From contig NZ_JAGIPX010000032.1 of the NCBI RefSeq assembly GCF_017814945.1, positions 1-64,000 of the forward strand: a DNA stretch of 64,000 bases, written 5' to 3'. Numbering within the stretch: the stretch's first letter is position 1; the number at the start of each line of letters is the position of its first letter. Origin of the DNA: Paraburkholderia sp. LEh10. GTDB lineage: Bacteria > Pseudomonadota > Gammaproteobacteria > Burkholderiales > Burkholderiaceae. Below the pieces are notes generated by a model that was not told where the DNA came from, searched no databases, and saw only the letters and a list, made by a program, of their open reading frames with translations. This document shows positions 7,619-16,350 of this stretch, piece by piece. A program made the position numbers and the translations under genes.

Positions 7619-9292
7619 CTAGCCGAACAGCGAATCGAGGTGCGCGACGCTGGCTTCGAACCCGGCGCTTTCGCGAAAACCTTGTTGCAGGAACGCTTCC
7701 ATGCGCGGATACAGCGAAATCGCGCGGTCGAGCACCGCATCGCGCCCCGTCGAATACGCGCCGACGTTGATCAGATCGCGGTTGCGCTGATAGCGCGACA
7801 ACATCTGCTTGAACTGGCGAGTGCGGTCCAGATGCGCGTCGCTGATGAGCGCCGTCATCGCGCGGCTGATCGACGCCTCGATGTCGATGGCGGGATAGTG
7901 GCCCGCTTCGGCGAGTGCGCGCGACAGCACGATATGACCGTCGAGAATCGCGCGCGCCGAGTCGGCGATCGGGTCCTGCTGGTCGTCGCCTTCCGTCAGC
8001 ACCGTATAGAACGCGGTGATCGAGCCGCCGCCTTCGGGGCCGTTGCCCGTTCGCTCGACGAGCGCGGGCAGCTTCGCGAACACGGAAGGCGGATAGCCCT
8101 TGGTCGCGGGCGGCTCGCCGATCGCGAGCGCGATCTCGCGCTGAGCCATCGCGTAGCGCGTCAGCGAATCCATCAGCAGCAGCACATGCTTGCCCTGGTC
8201 GCGGAAGTATTCGGCAAGCGAGGTCGCGTACGCCGCGCCCTGCATCCGCAGAAGCGGCGACACGTCGGCGGGCGCGGCCACGACGACGGAGCGCGCGAGA
8301 CCCTCGTCGCCGAGAATCTGTTCGATGAATTCCTTCACTTCGCGGCCACGCTCGCCGATCAGGCCGATCACGATCACTTCAGCGCTGGTGTAGCGCGCCA
8401 TCGTGCCGAGCAGCACCGACTTGCCGACACCCGACCCCGCGAACAATCCCATGCGCTGGCCGCGTCCGACCGTAAGCAGCGCGTTGATCGCGCGCACGCC
8501 GACGTCGAGCACCCTATGAATCGGCTCGCGATGCAGCGGGTTGATGGCCGGCGCGGTGAGCGGCGCGTCGTTGCGAGAATTGAGCGGGCCGAAGCCGTCG
8601 AGCGGCTTGCCCGACGCATCGACCACGCGTCCGAGCAGTTCCCAGCCGACGGGCAGACGCTTCGCACCCGCCATCGGATCGGCGATGGGCGCTGTCTCCA
8701 GCGGATAGACGCGCGCGCCCGGCAAGAGACCCGCGACTTCCGTCGTCGGCATCAAAAAGAGCTTGTCGCCCGAAAAGCCGACCACTTCGGCCTCGGCCAT
8801 CGAGCGCGTGCTGCCGGGCGGCAACTCGATCATCACTTCCGCGCCGACGGCGAGACGCAAACCGACGGCTTCGAGCACGAGCCCGGCCGCGCGCGTCAGG
8901 CGCCCGCAGGCGCGCAACGGACGCGCGATCTGGTTGCGTTCGCGCAAGCCGTTCAGCCGGCTGCGCCAGGCTTGCAGATGCGGATTGCCGGCGAGCGCGG
9001 GATCGGGCGCGCGCTTCGGCGCGGGATGGGCAGCCGTGTTCGCAGCGGGATTCGCGCTCGCCGACGAATCGCGGCTCGCGGGTGCGGCGGCGGGGTGCGG
9101 CGCGCGGGTCGTGTGGTCGCCGGCTGCGTCCATGCCCGCATGGGCCGACGAGATCGCCGACTCCAGCGCGGCGAGCGATTCTTCCATCTGCGCGACAGTG
9201 AGCGCTTCCGCGCCGAACGACGCCAGCGCCAGCTCGCGCTCGAGCGGCGTGAGGTCGCTGTGCTGAATGTCTTCGATGGTCGGCTTTACCAT
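7619..9292 (-). CDS. fliI: Flagellum-specific ATPase FliI
   Basis: The protein carries the full F1-like ATPase core: a Walker A loop GSGVGKS at about residue 280, a Walker B region LLLMDSLTRYAMAQREIALA, and the family segment GRLTRAAGLVLEAVGL. FliI hexamers energise substrate unloading at the export gate. At 557 residues it is about 100 longer than enterobacterial FliI. The extra length is an N-terminal Ala/Pro-rich extension ahead of the conserved part at about residue 125. It overlaps fliH by seven bases. Confidence 0.95.
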   Translation of the reverse strand: MVKPTIEDIQHSDLTPLERELALASFGAEALTVAQMEESLAALESAISSAHAGMDAAGDHTTRAPHPAAAPASRDSSASANPAANTAAHPAPKRAPDPALAGNPHLQAWRSRLNGLRERNQIARPLRACGRLTRAAGLVLEAVGLRLAVGAEVMIELPPGSTRSMAEAEVVGFSGDKLFLMPTTEVAGLLPGARVYPLETAPIADPMAGAKRLPVGWELLGRVVDASGKPLDGFGPLNSRNDAPLTAPAINPLHREPIHRVLDVGVRAINALLTVGRGQRMGLFAGSGVGKSVLLGTMARYTSAEVIVIGLIGERGREVKEFIEQILGDEGLARSVVVAAPADVSPLLRMQGAAYATSLAEYFRDQGKHVLLLMDSLTRYAMAQREIALAIGEPPATKGYPPSVFAKLPALVERTGNGPEGGGSITAFYTVLTEGDDQQDPIADSARAILDGHIVLSRALAEAGHYPAIDIEASISRAMTALISDAHLDRTRQFKQMLSRYQRNRDLINVGAYSTGRDAVLDRAISLYPRMEAFLQQGFRESAGFEASVAHLDSLFG

Positions 9293-9957
9293 GTGCTTGC
9301 CCTGCCGAGCGCAGCCGCGACGCGCTCCCAGCGCGTGCCGATGCCGGCGTCCACTTCGCCCGTGGTGGACATGGCGCGGCAGCCGCCGCGTTCGATCGCG
9401 GGGTCGGTGCGCACGTTCCAGCCGCGCGTCTGCAGCTCTTCGAGCAGATACGCTTCGACGACGGGCAGATCGGCGGGGCTCACGATCAGAGCCGGCGCGC
9501 CGACCAGCGCCGGCTCGGTCGCCATCACTTCACGCGCGGCGGCGATGAGCGCCGTCGGGTCGTGCTGGACGTGCTGGCGCACCACTTGTTGCGCGATGTC
9601 GAGCGCGAGCGCGACGATCGTTTCCGACAGTTCGTGCTGCGCGTTGTCGAGCGCCGCCTTGAAGGTCTCGGCGAGCGCGGCGAGCTGGGCGGCTTCCGCG
9701 CGCGCTTCCGCCTGGCCCTGCTCGAAACCTTGCGCGCGGCCTTGCTCATAGCCAGCCTGATAACCGAGCGCCTGACCGGCGACGTGGCCCGACGCGACGC
9801 CTTGCGCGTGCGCGGCGTCGCGCAGGCGCTGCAGTTCGGCTTCGAACGCGCCGTCATCGACCTCGGGCTCCGGCTCGGGCACCGGGTCGAACGAGGCCAT
9901 CTCCCAGCGCTGGTAGGCCGGGAGGCTTCCCTCGCGCATGGGGTCCTGGTCAGACAT
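9286..9957 (-). CDS. fliH: Flagellar assembly protein FliH (stator of the ATPase)
   Basis: A 223-residue acidic protein with the FliH pattern of glycine-spaced helices (GVASGHVAGQALGYQAGYEQ, then GRAQGFEQGQAEARAEAAQL) and a conserved C-terminal domain (VRTDPAIERGGCRAMSTTGE). FliH dimers link FliI to FliN and restrain the ATPase. Two ATGs lie six bases apart at 9963 and 9957. The second is better spaced from AAGGCGG, so it is preferred. The gene overlaps fliG upstream and fliI downstream. Confidence 0.92.
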   Translation of the reverse strand: MSDQDPMREGSLPAYQRWEMASFDPVPEPEPEVDDGAFEAELQRLRDAAHAQGVASGHVAGQALGYQAGYEQGRAQGFEQGQAEARAEAAQLAALAETFKAALDNAQHELSETIVALALDIAQQVVRQHVQHDPTALIAAAREVMATEPALVGAPALIVSPADLPVVEAYLLEELQTRGWNVRTDPAIERGGCRAMSTTGEVDAGIGTRWERVAAALGRASTW

Positions 9958-10945
9958 ATGCATCTTCCGCCTTGCCGCCGATCACGATTGCTCCGGATTC
10001 GGCGAGATTGCGCACGACCTGCAGGATCCTGCGCTGTTGCGTTTCCACTTCCGACACGCGCACGGGGCCGCGCGCGTCGAGGTCCTCCGCGAGCAACTCG
10101 GCTGCACGCTGCGACATGTTCGACAGGAACTTCTGGCGCAGCGCGGGCTGCGCGCCCTTCAGCGAGATGATCAGCGTCTCCGACTCGACTTCCTTCAACA
10201 GCAGCTGGATCGCGCGGTCTTCCAGATCGAGCAGGTTGTCGAACACGAACATCTGGTCGATGATCTTTTGCGCGAGGTCCGCGTCGTACTGGCGGACGTT
10301 GTCGATGACGGATTCTTCGTGGTTGCTCGGCAGAAAGTTGAGGATTTCCGCCGCCGTCCGGATGCCGCCCATCGGGCTGCGCTTGAGGTTGTCGCTGCCG
10401 GACAGCAGGCCCGTCAGCACGTCGTCGAGCTCGCGCAGCGCGGCGGGCTGGATGCCGTCGAGCGTCGCGATGCGCAGGAGCACGTCGTTGCGCAGCCGCT
10501 CCGTGAAGCAGGAGACAATTTCCGACGCCTGATCGCGATCGAGGTGCACGAGAATCGTTGCGATGATCTGCGGGTGCTCGTTCTTGATGAGTTCGGCAAC
10601 GGCCGCCGAGTCCATCCACTTCAGCCCTTCGATGCCGCTCGTATCGCTGCCCTGAAGGATGCGGTCGATGATCGCGCCCGCCTTGTCGTCGCCGAGCGCC
10701 TTCGTCAGCACCGAGCGGATGTAGTCGCTCGAATCGAGCGACAGCGCAGTGTGCTTGTCCGCCTCGGAGACGAACTCGTGCAGCACCTCGTCGATCTGCT
10801 CGCGCGTGATGTTCTTCAGCGACGCCATCGCGACGCCGATCTTCTGGACCTCGCGCGGCCCCAGAAACTTGAACACGCTCGCGGCTTCTTCCTCGCCGAT
10901 CGACATCAGCAGGAGCGCGCTCTTCAGTACGCCTTCAGTGCTCAT
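9950..10945 (-). CDS. fliG: Flagellar motor switch protein FliG
   Basis: 331 residues, the standard length. The middle domain has the EHPQ motif (ELIKNEHPQIIATIL, about residues 125-140). The C-terminal torque domain has the charged helix FVFDNLLDLEDRAIQLLLKE that faces the stator. FliG connects the MS ring to FliM and generates torque. It overlaps fliF by 11 bases at its start and fliH by a few at its end, so translation of the whole block is coupled. Confidence 0.96.
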   Translation of the reverse strand: MSTEGVLKSALLLMSIGEEEAASVFKFLGPREVQKIGVAMASLKNITREQIDEVLHEFVSEADKHTALSLDSSDYIRSVLTKALGDDKAGAIIDRILQGSDTSGIEGLKWMDSAAVAELIKNEHPQIIATILVHLDRDQASEIVSCFTERLRNDVLLRIATLDGIQPAALRELDDVLTGLLSGSDNLKRSPMGGIRTAAEILNFLPSNHEESVIDNVRQYDADLAQKIIDQMFVFDNLLDLEDRAIQLLLKEVESETLIISLKGAQPALRQKFLSNMSQRAAELLAEDLDARGPVRVSEVETQQRRILQVVRNLAESGAIVIGGKAEDAYV

Positions 10946-12719
10946 CGGACACCCAGCTCTTCACGACGGTTGCAACGATCTTCGGATCCTGACGCGCGAT
11001 CTGACGCGCGTATTCGAGGTTCCGCTCATATTTGGCCTTGTCGCTTTCCAGCGCGACCAGCGAGCCTTCGACTTCGTCTTCGGCGGCTGCGGCGGCTGCG
11101 CTCGGCAGGCCGTCGAGCACCGGCTCGTCGGGTGAGGGCAGCGCGGCGACGGGCTCGGGCGGCGGCGGGAAGGCGCGGCGCAGGGCCGGCTTCACCATCA
11201 CGAAGTAGAGGAACAGGGCGACCGCGCCGATGCCTGCGTACAGCGCGATCTGCCTGTACAGCGCGATCATGTCCTTCGTGCGCCACCACGGCAGGTCGGC
11301 GTCGGGATCGGCGATCGTCGTGAACGTGCTGTTCATCACGTTGACGGAGTCGCCGCGCGCCTGGTCGTAGCCCATCGCGTCCTTCACCAGCTGCGTGACC
11401 TGCGCGAGCTTGTCGGCGGGCAGCGGCTGCATCGTCGCGTGGCCCTTCGCGTCGACGACGCGCATGTAGTTCACCACCACGGCCACCGACAGGCGCTTGA
11501 TGCCGCCGATCGCCTTTTCGGTGTGGCTCACGGTCCTGTCGAGCTCGTAGTTGGTCGTCGAATCCTTGCGGTCGCTGATCGGCGTCGTGCTCACGCCGCT
11601 CGCGCCGTTCGCGCCCGCGACGATGGGCGCCGAGGCGGGCTGCGGCGGCTGGTTCGACAGCGCGCCCGGCACGCCCGAGGCGCCGCCTTGCGACATTTCC
11701 GTCGCCGTGCTGGTCTGCTGGCTGCGGATCGCGGCCTGCTGCGGGGTCGCGTTCGGGCCGTAGTTTTCGGAAGTTTGCTCGTTCTTCGAGAAATCGATGT
11801 CGGCGCTGACCGTCGAACGCGCGTTGCCGGCGCCGAACAGCGGGCCGAGGATCGCGTCGATGCGCTGCTGCGTGTTGTGCTCGATCTGCTGCACATACTT
11901 GAGCTGCGTCGCGTCGAGGCCGCTGCCGTTGGCGCCCGGCTGGGTGAGCAGGTTGCCGTCCTGGTCGATGATCGTCACGTTGCGCACGGGCATGTCGGGC
12001 ACGGCCGACGACACCATATGCGTGATCGCGACAACCTGGCCTTCATCGAGCATGCGGCCCGGATACAGATTGACGAGCACGGACGCCGACGGCGCTTCGC
12101 GGTCGCGCACGAACACGGTGGGCTTCGGAATCGCCAGATGGACGCGCGCCGTCTTCACCGTCGAAATGGATTCGATCGTGCGCTGCAGCTCGCCTTCCAG
12201 CGCGCGCTGATAGTTGACCTGCTCGGCGAACTGGCTGATGCCGAACTTCTGGTTGTCCATCAGTTCGAAGCCGACGGAACCGCTCTTGGGCAGCCCCTGG
12301 GAAGCAAGGCGCAGGCGCATTTCATGCACCTGGTCGGCGGGAATCAGGATCGCGCCGCCGCCGTCGGAGAACTTGTACGGGACGTTCGCCTGCTGGAGCG
12401 CGGCAACGATTGCGCCGCCGTCCTGATCGGAGACGTTGCTGTACAGCACCTTGTAGTCGGGGGCGCGCGACCAGAGGATCAGCCCCGCCACCACGGCGAC
12501 CAGCACGGCGACGGCGAAGATCAGCGGTGCGCGCGGGTTGCCGCGCATCTGCGACAGCGACGCCGGGATGCCCGGGAAGCGCGTGGCGAAGCCGCCGCCC
12601 GAGCCGCCCAGGTCGACGCCTGCCGCACCCGCCTGGGCCGCTGCTGCCGTGCCCGGCTGCGCGCCGGCGAGGCCCATGCGGGCATCGGGGTTGATCAACG
12701 AGTTGGCTGACGAATCCAT
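10935..12719 (-). CDS. fliF: Flagellar MS-ring protein FliF
   Basis: A 594-residue protein with two membrane spans (about residues 65-85, IFAVAVLVAVVAGLILW, and about 480-500, IALYAGIGAVALFLYFVMV). The large periplasmic ring-building region between them contains LASQGLPKSGSVGFELMD. The C-terminal tail that binds FliG ends NLEYARQIARQDPKIVATVV. FliF nucleates basal body assembly. It is the first gene of the leftward operon and is divergent from fliE. Confidence 0.96.
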   Translation of the reverse strand: MDSSANSLINPDARMGLAGAQPGTAAAAQAGAAGVDLGGSGGGFATRFPGIPASLSQMRGNPRAPLIFAVAVLVAVVAGLILWSRAPDYKVLYSNVSDQDGGAIVAALQQANVPYKFSDGGGAILIPADQVHEMRLRLASQGLPKSGSVGFELMDNQKFGISQFAEQVNYQRALEGELQRTIESISTVKTARVHLAIPKPTVFVRDREAPSASVLVNLYPGRMLDEGQVVAITHMVSSAVPDMPVRNVTIIDQDGNLLTQPGANGSGLDATQLKYVQQIEHNTQQRIDAILGPLFGAGNARSTVSADIDFSKNEQTSENYGPNATPQQAAIRSQQTSTATEMSQGGASGVPGALSNQPPQPASAPIVAGANGASGVSTTPISDRKDSTTNYELDRTVSHTEKAIGGIKRLSVAVVVNYMRVVDAKGHATMQPLPADKLAQVTQLVKDAMGYDQARGDSVNVMNSTFTTIADPDADLPWWRTKDMIALYRQIALYAGIGAVALFLYFVMVKPALRRAFPPPPEPVAALPSPDEPVLDGLPSAAAAAAEDEVEGSLVALESDKAKYERNLEYARQIARQDPKIVATVVKSWVSDEH

Positions 12720-13000
12720 GCGTCGGTTTTCTCCGGGATGCTTTTGCGTTCTGCCGGCTGCGGCGCCCGGGCCTGCGGCGCGTATCGACAGAGACTTTCA
12801 CGCTAGGGATTATCCGCATGGCCCCGCAACCCGATGCGCCGAATAGCGGGGGGTTTCCCCCTTACTTTCACGGCTTTCGGAAAGGGCCCGCTGCTATGCT
12901 TCCTGTCCAATTGGTGCATGGCGCGACCGCGCGCCGCATCCCGCTTCAGCAACCATCCGGGCGTCAAGGCGCCAACTCCGATCGACCAGGGAGAGAGAAC
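12720..13000. promoter_or_regulatory. Divergent fliF / fliE control region
   Basis: These 281 bp separate the divergent fliF and fliE starts and must hold both promoters. On the fliE side a TATGCT sits at about 12895 with no good -35 at normal spacing. No textbook sigma-28 or sigma-54 match was found on either strand. The longest fliE frame extends through most of this region, but it is translated as unrelated Arg/Pro-rich sequence. I read it as regulatory DNA. Confidence 0.5.
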
Positions 13001-13336
13001 ATGACTGTGCCTATCAATCCGCTCGCCGCGGCCTTGCAGCAGATGCAGTCGATGGCCACGCAGGCCGCAGGCGGCAGCCCGGGTGTCGCGAACGAATCCG
13101 GCGCGGCCACGGCGGGCGGGTTCGCTTCCGCGCTGAAGGCGTCGATCGACAAGATCAGCGCCAATCAGAAGACGGCGATCGGCGAAGCGCACGCTTTCGA
13201 GCTGGGCGCGCCGAATGTGTCGCTGAATGACGTGATGGTGGACATGCAGAAGGCCAACGTCGGCTTTCAGTTCGGCCTGCAGGTGCGCAACAAGCTCGTA
13301 TCGGCCTACAACGACATCATGCAGATGGCCGTCTGA
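13001..13336 (+). CDS. fliE: Flagellar hook-basal body protein FliE
   Basis: A 111-residue protein starting MTVPINPLAAALQ and ending with the conserved block VMVDMQKANVGFQFGLQVRN and YNDIMQMAV. FliE joins the MS ring to the rod and is an early export substrate. I chose ATG 13001 because AGGGAGAGAG precedes it by a few bases and the family begins here. An upstream ATG at 12818 would add 61 unrelated residues. It stands apart from and divergent to fliF, whereas in enterics it also has its own transcript. Confidence 0.95.
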   Translation: MTVPINPLAAALQQMQSMATQAAGGSPGVANESGAATAGGFASALKASIDKISANQKTAIGEAHAFELGAPNVSLNDVMVDMQKANVGFQFGLQVRNKLVSAYNDIMQMAV

Positions 13337-13651
13337 GCGGCCTGTTCGCGAAGCACGCGTTTGCCGGGCGAATCACCCGGGCGTCTTGCGCGAGCTGCGC
13401 GCCCGTGCGGCGGCGTACGGCGGCGTACGGTGGTTGCGCGGCCAGCGCGATCGCGGGACGGGACGCGCCGCGCAGCGCAGGCCGTCTGCCTTTCCTGACG
13501 CTTCCTTCCAGCGGGCTAAAGCTTTATTCGCACGATCCGATAACCTTGGTACAAGGGTTGGCGGGAAACCATGCTGCAAGGTAAAGCAGCGCTTTGCGGC
13601 GAACCGTCCGCTGTCAGTCCGATCGTTATCTGCAATACAGGAGGAGCGCCG
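13337..13651. other. fliE-fliS intergenic region
   Basis: A 315-bp gap holding the sigma-28 type promoter at 13517-13543 and the ribosome binding site GGAGGAG at about 13640 for fliS. No gene was seen here. A small GC-rich dyad (CCGGG...CCCGG, about 13363-13380) might end the fliE transcript, but it has no T-run. Confidence 0.6.
13517..13543 (+). promoter_or_regulatory. Sigma-28 (FliA) flagellar promoter
   Basis: TAAAGCTT at 13517-13524 and TCCGATAA at 13536-13543 are separated by exactly 11 bases. The enteric FliA consensus is TAAAGTTT-N11-GCCGATAA. The match is strong at both elements. It lies 108 bp upstream of the fliS start and should drive the fliS-fliT-fliK-like-fhlB-like late operon. 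Confidence 0.88.
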
Positions 13652-14086
13652 ATGTTTTCCCCGGGACACTCTGGAGCCAATGCCTACGCTCGCGTCGGCG
13701 TGGAGACAGGGGTGATGGGCGCGAGCCCCCATCGCCTGATCGTGATGCTGTATCAGGGCGCGCGCAAGGCGATTGCGCAGGCCCGCATGCATCTGCAGCA
13801 GGGTGACATCGCTGGGCGCGGCGAGGCGATCGGCAAGGCCATTCAGATCATCGGCGACGGGTTGCAGCAGGCGCTCAACCGGGATGCCGGCGGAGAAATC
13901 GCAGAGCGTCTCGACGCGCTCTACAGCTATATGACACGGCGGCTGCTCGAGGCGAACCTGAAACAGAGCGAGGCGATGCTCGTCGAAGTCGACGGGTTGC
14001 TGGCCACGCTCGAGGAAGCCTGGATCGGAATCGCGCCGGAGATTGCGCGGATGGCGATGCAGTCGTCCGCCGAAAGCATGAGATGA
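13652..14086 (+). CDS. fliS: Flagellin export chaperone FliS
   Basis: A 144-residue helical protein with the FliS signature near the N-terminus (NAYARVGVETGVMGASPHRL, then IVMLYQGARKAIAQA). FliS caps newly made flagellin and delivers it to the export gate. ATG 13652 is preferred because GGAGGAG lies just upstream and the family starts with a short Tyr/Ala-rich segment. The longer frame from 13571 adds 27 unrelated residues. It overlaps fliT as ATGA. Confidence 0.94.
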   Translation: MFSPGHSGANAYARVGVETGVMGASPHRLIVMLYQGARKAIAQARMHLQQGDIAGRGEAIGKAIQIIGDGLQQALNRDAGGEIAERLDALYSYMTRRLLEANLKQSEAMLVEVDGLLATLEEAWIGIAPEIARMAMQSSAESMR

Positions 14087-14412
14087 ATTCGAACGCAGAC
14101 TATTTCGCCCGCTACGAGGCGATCGCAGCGATTTCAGTCCAGATGGTGATGGCAGCGCGAAACGCGCTGTGGAACGAGCTCGTCCTGCTGCAGGACGAAT
14201 ACCGGCATCTCGTCGACGCGCTGAAGAACGCGGAGACGGGCGTGCGTCTGTCCGACGTCGAGCGCGCTCGCAAATTCGACCTGATCCGCCAGATCCTCGC
14301 AAACGACGCGACGGTCCGCGATCTCGCGAACCCGCGCATGGCGAAGCTGCAGGCGCTGTTCGCACCGGGCCGGCCTGCCATCGTACTGAAGGAACTTTAC
14401 CAGGCGCGCTGA
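14083..14412 (+). CDS. fliT: FliT-like flagellar chaperone
   Basis: A 109-residue helical protein starting MNSNADYFARYEAIAAISVQ, immediately coupled to fliS by a four-base ATGA overlap. Size, helical content and position match FliT, the chaperone of the filament cap FliD and a modulator of FlhDC in enterics. The C-terminal segment (MAKLQALFAPGRPAIVLKEL) resembles the autoinhibitory helix region by position only. FliT proteins diverge strongly, so the name rests largely on context. Confidence 0.8.
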   Translation: MNSNADYFARYEAIAAISVQMVMAARNALWNELVLLQDEYRHLVDALKNAETGVRLSDVERARKFDLIRQILANDATVRDLANPRMAKLQALFAPGRPAIVLKELYQAR

Positions 14413-14486
14413 GCGCGCTTTTTATACGAGCCGTCGCGGCGCGCCGCTAGCGGCCACGCGTCGTCAATGCGCGAGAGGAAGCGGGC

Positions 14487-16007
14487 ATGAACGGAATCGA
14501 CACGGCGGTGGCCGCGCTGCAGGCCAGCCGCATCGACAGCCTGCTCTCCGTGAGCGCGCGCGCCGGCGCAACTGCGTCGCAGGCCGACGCATCGCTCAAC
14601 GTCAAGACACCTCCCGCCGCGCCCGTCACGGCGACAGCTGGTCCTTTGCCTGCTTCCGCGCAGACGGCGTTGTCCGCCGTCGCGCTGACGCTCGACGCGA
14701 TCACGCGCTCGGGCGGCGAGGCGACGTCCGCACTCGTCGGTCAGGCGCCGATCTGGTCAGCGGCGCCGGCTCTCGATATCGCCCCGTTGCCGCTGTTCGA
14801 CGCGGGTGCGTCGGCCGCTGCCGCTTCGGGCAGCGCGGCCGCTTCGGAATCGCAGGGCACGGGCGGCGCGAACGCGGCGCAGGCTTCGAACGCGGCGCAG
14901 GCTTCCAATGCGGCGCAGGCTTCCAATGCGGCGCAGGCTTCCAATGCGGCGCAGGCTTCAAATGCGGGGCAGGGTTCGAATACGGCGCAGGCGGCGAATG
15001 CGGCTCAGGCTTCGAATGCGGCCGCGACCGTCGTGGCCGCGCAACTGCCCGTCGCCGAACTCGCTGCGGCGCTCAGGCAGACCGTCAGCGAAAGCGGGCT
15101 GTTCTACGAATCGCATCTCGCGCAATGGCTGTCGGGGCAGCGGTCCGTCGAGTCGCTCGCCGCCGAGCCGCAGAATCACCTTGCCGACGCGGTGTCGCAA
15201 TTGCCCCTCGACTGGAGCGAGGCCGCCGACGATCCGCTGTCGTGGGCGCAAGGCCGCCAGCCCGGCGGCGCGCCGGGCGGCACGGGCTGGGCGGCCGCCG
15301 CCGCGTCGAATCTCGCCGCGCGCGGCGCGACGGAAGGTCCGCACGCGCAGTCGGCGCGCTTCACGACCTTCGACCTGGTCACGCACGACATCATCGAGAT
15401 GCCGGACGAGCCCCCGCACGCGCCGTTGCATGGCGCGCCGGGCAACGCAGCCGGCACGGGCGGCGCCAGCGTGCCCCAGCAGCAGGCGATGCCGGCCGCG
15501 CTGCATCCCGCGACGATTCCTCTCGTGCGCCAGCAGCTCGATCTGCTCGCGACAGGGCAATTCCGCTGGACAGGGGAAGCGTGGCCGGGCGCGCGGCTCG
15601 ACTGGACGATCGAGCAGGAAGGCGACGAATGGCGGCGCAGCGGCAACGGCGTCGCATCCGCCGATGAAGAATACCCGTGGCGCACGCGTCTCACGCTGTC
15701 GCTGCCCACGCTCGGCACCGTCGACGCCGAACTCACGCTCACGGGGGCGCGGCTCGCTGCGCGCGTGCAGGCGAGTCCGGGCGGCGCGGCTCGGCTCTCG
15801 GCGCAGGGCGAGACGTTCCGGCAGCGGCTTGCCCAGGCGGGCATCGAATTGACGGGGCTGTCGATTCGCGAGATCGGCGCAAGCCTGCACGCGGGCAGCG
15901 CGGCGGCCGCTGCGGCATCGGCGTACGCGCGCTCGTCGGAGAATTCGGCGGCCAGGCCTCAAGCGAACGACGCAGTCGACGACGACTTCGATTGGGACCT
16001 GCAATGA
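14487..16007 (+). CDS. Second FliK-like hook-length control protein
   Basis: A 506-residue protein with an Ala-rich N-terminal half, including eight NAAQAS-type hexapeptides at residues 129-176. The C-terminal domain (residues about 350-480) resembles the FliK Flg_hook fold (WRTRLTLSLPTLGTVDAELT, LTGARLAARVQASPGGAARL, FRQRLAQAGIELTGLSIRE). It is preceded by AGAGGAAG and follows fliT by 74 bp. It shares the sigma-28 operon with fliS and fliT and overlaps the next gene by four bases. The canonical fliK is at 5429, so this one may have a separate role in substrate switching. Function is inferred. Confidence 0.72.
   Translation: MNGIDTAVAALQASRIDSLLSVSARAGATASQADASLNVKTPPAAPVTATAGPLPASAQTALSAVALTLDAITRSGGEATSALVGQAPIWSAAPALDIAPLPLFDAGASAAAASGSAAASESQGTGGANAAQASNAAQASNAAQASNAAQASNAAQASNAGQGSNTAQAANAAQASNAAATVVAAQLPVAELAAALRQTVSESGLFYESHLAQWLSGQRSVESLAAEPQNHLADAVSQLPLDWSEAADDPLSWAQGRQPGGAPGGTGWAAAAASNLAARGATEGPHAQSARFTTFDLVTHDIIEMPDEPPHAPLHGAPGNAAGTGGASVPQQQAMPAALHPATIPLVRQQLDLLATGQFRWTGEAWPGARLDWTIEQEGDEWRRSGNGVASADEEYPWRTRLTLSLPTLGTVDAELTLTGARLAARVQASPGGAARLSAQGETFRQRLAQAGIELTGLSIREIGASLHAGSAAAAAASAYARSSENSAARPQANDAVDDDFDWDLQ
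14871..15014. repeat. 18-bp coding tandem repeat in the second fliK-like gene
   Basis: Eight 18-bp units in frame (consensus AATGCGGCGCAGGCTTCC) encode NAAQAS five times, then NAGQGS, NTAQAA and NAAQAS. The first five units are nearly identical, which suggests recent expansion by slippage. Copy-number change would alter the length of the ruler-like N-terminal region without a frameshift. Confidence 0.88.
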
Positions 16008-16333
16008 GCCGCACGCATCGCAAGAGCGCGGCGGCACTCGCCTACGACACACAGGGGTACGACGAGGCGCCGCGCGTCGTCGCGAAGGGCTACGGGCTCG
16101 TCGCCGACATGATCGTGCAGCGCGCGAAGGAAGCGGGCCTGTACGTGCACGAAGCACCCGAGATGGTTTCGCTGCTGATGCAGGTCGATGTCGACTCGCG
16201 CATTCCGCCGCAGCTATATCAGGCCGTTGCGGAACTGCTCGCTTGGCTGCATCGGCTGGAAAGCGGCGCAGCGGACGATGCGCAGTCCACCGACGTGGTC
16301 ATTTCCGCCTCGCGGCAAGACGCGCCGCGCTAG
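16004..16333 (+). CDS. FlhB C-terminal-domain-like (FhlB/EscU-type) protein
   Basis: A 109-residue soluble protein that matches the cytoplasmic domain of FlhB/YscU export switch proteins (YDEAPRVVAKGYGLVADMIV, REAG-like KEAGLYVHEAPEMVSLLMQV, IPPQLYQAVAELLAWLHRLE). It has no membrane region and no NPTH autocleavage motif. Similar stand-alone proteins (FhlB/FlhX) exist in other flagellated bacteria. ATG 16004 overlaps the stop of the second fliK-like gene as ATGA, which fixes the start. It probably acts with that gene in late substrate specificity. Confidence 0.85.
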   Translation: MSRTHRKSAAALAYDTQGYDEAPRVVAKGYGLVADMIVQRAKEAGLYVHEAPEMVSLLMQVDVDSRIPPQLYQAVAELLAWLHRLESGAADDAQSTDVVISASRQDAPR

Positions 16334-16350
16334 GCGAAAAGCGCCGGCCT

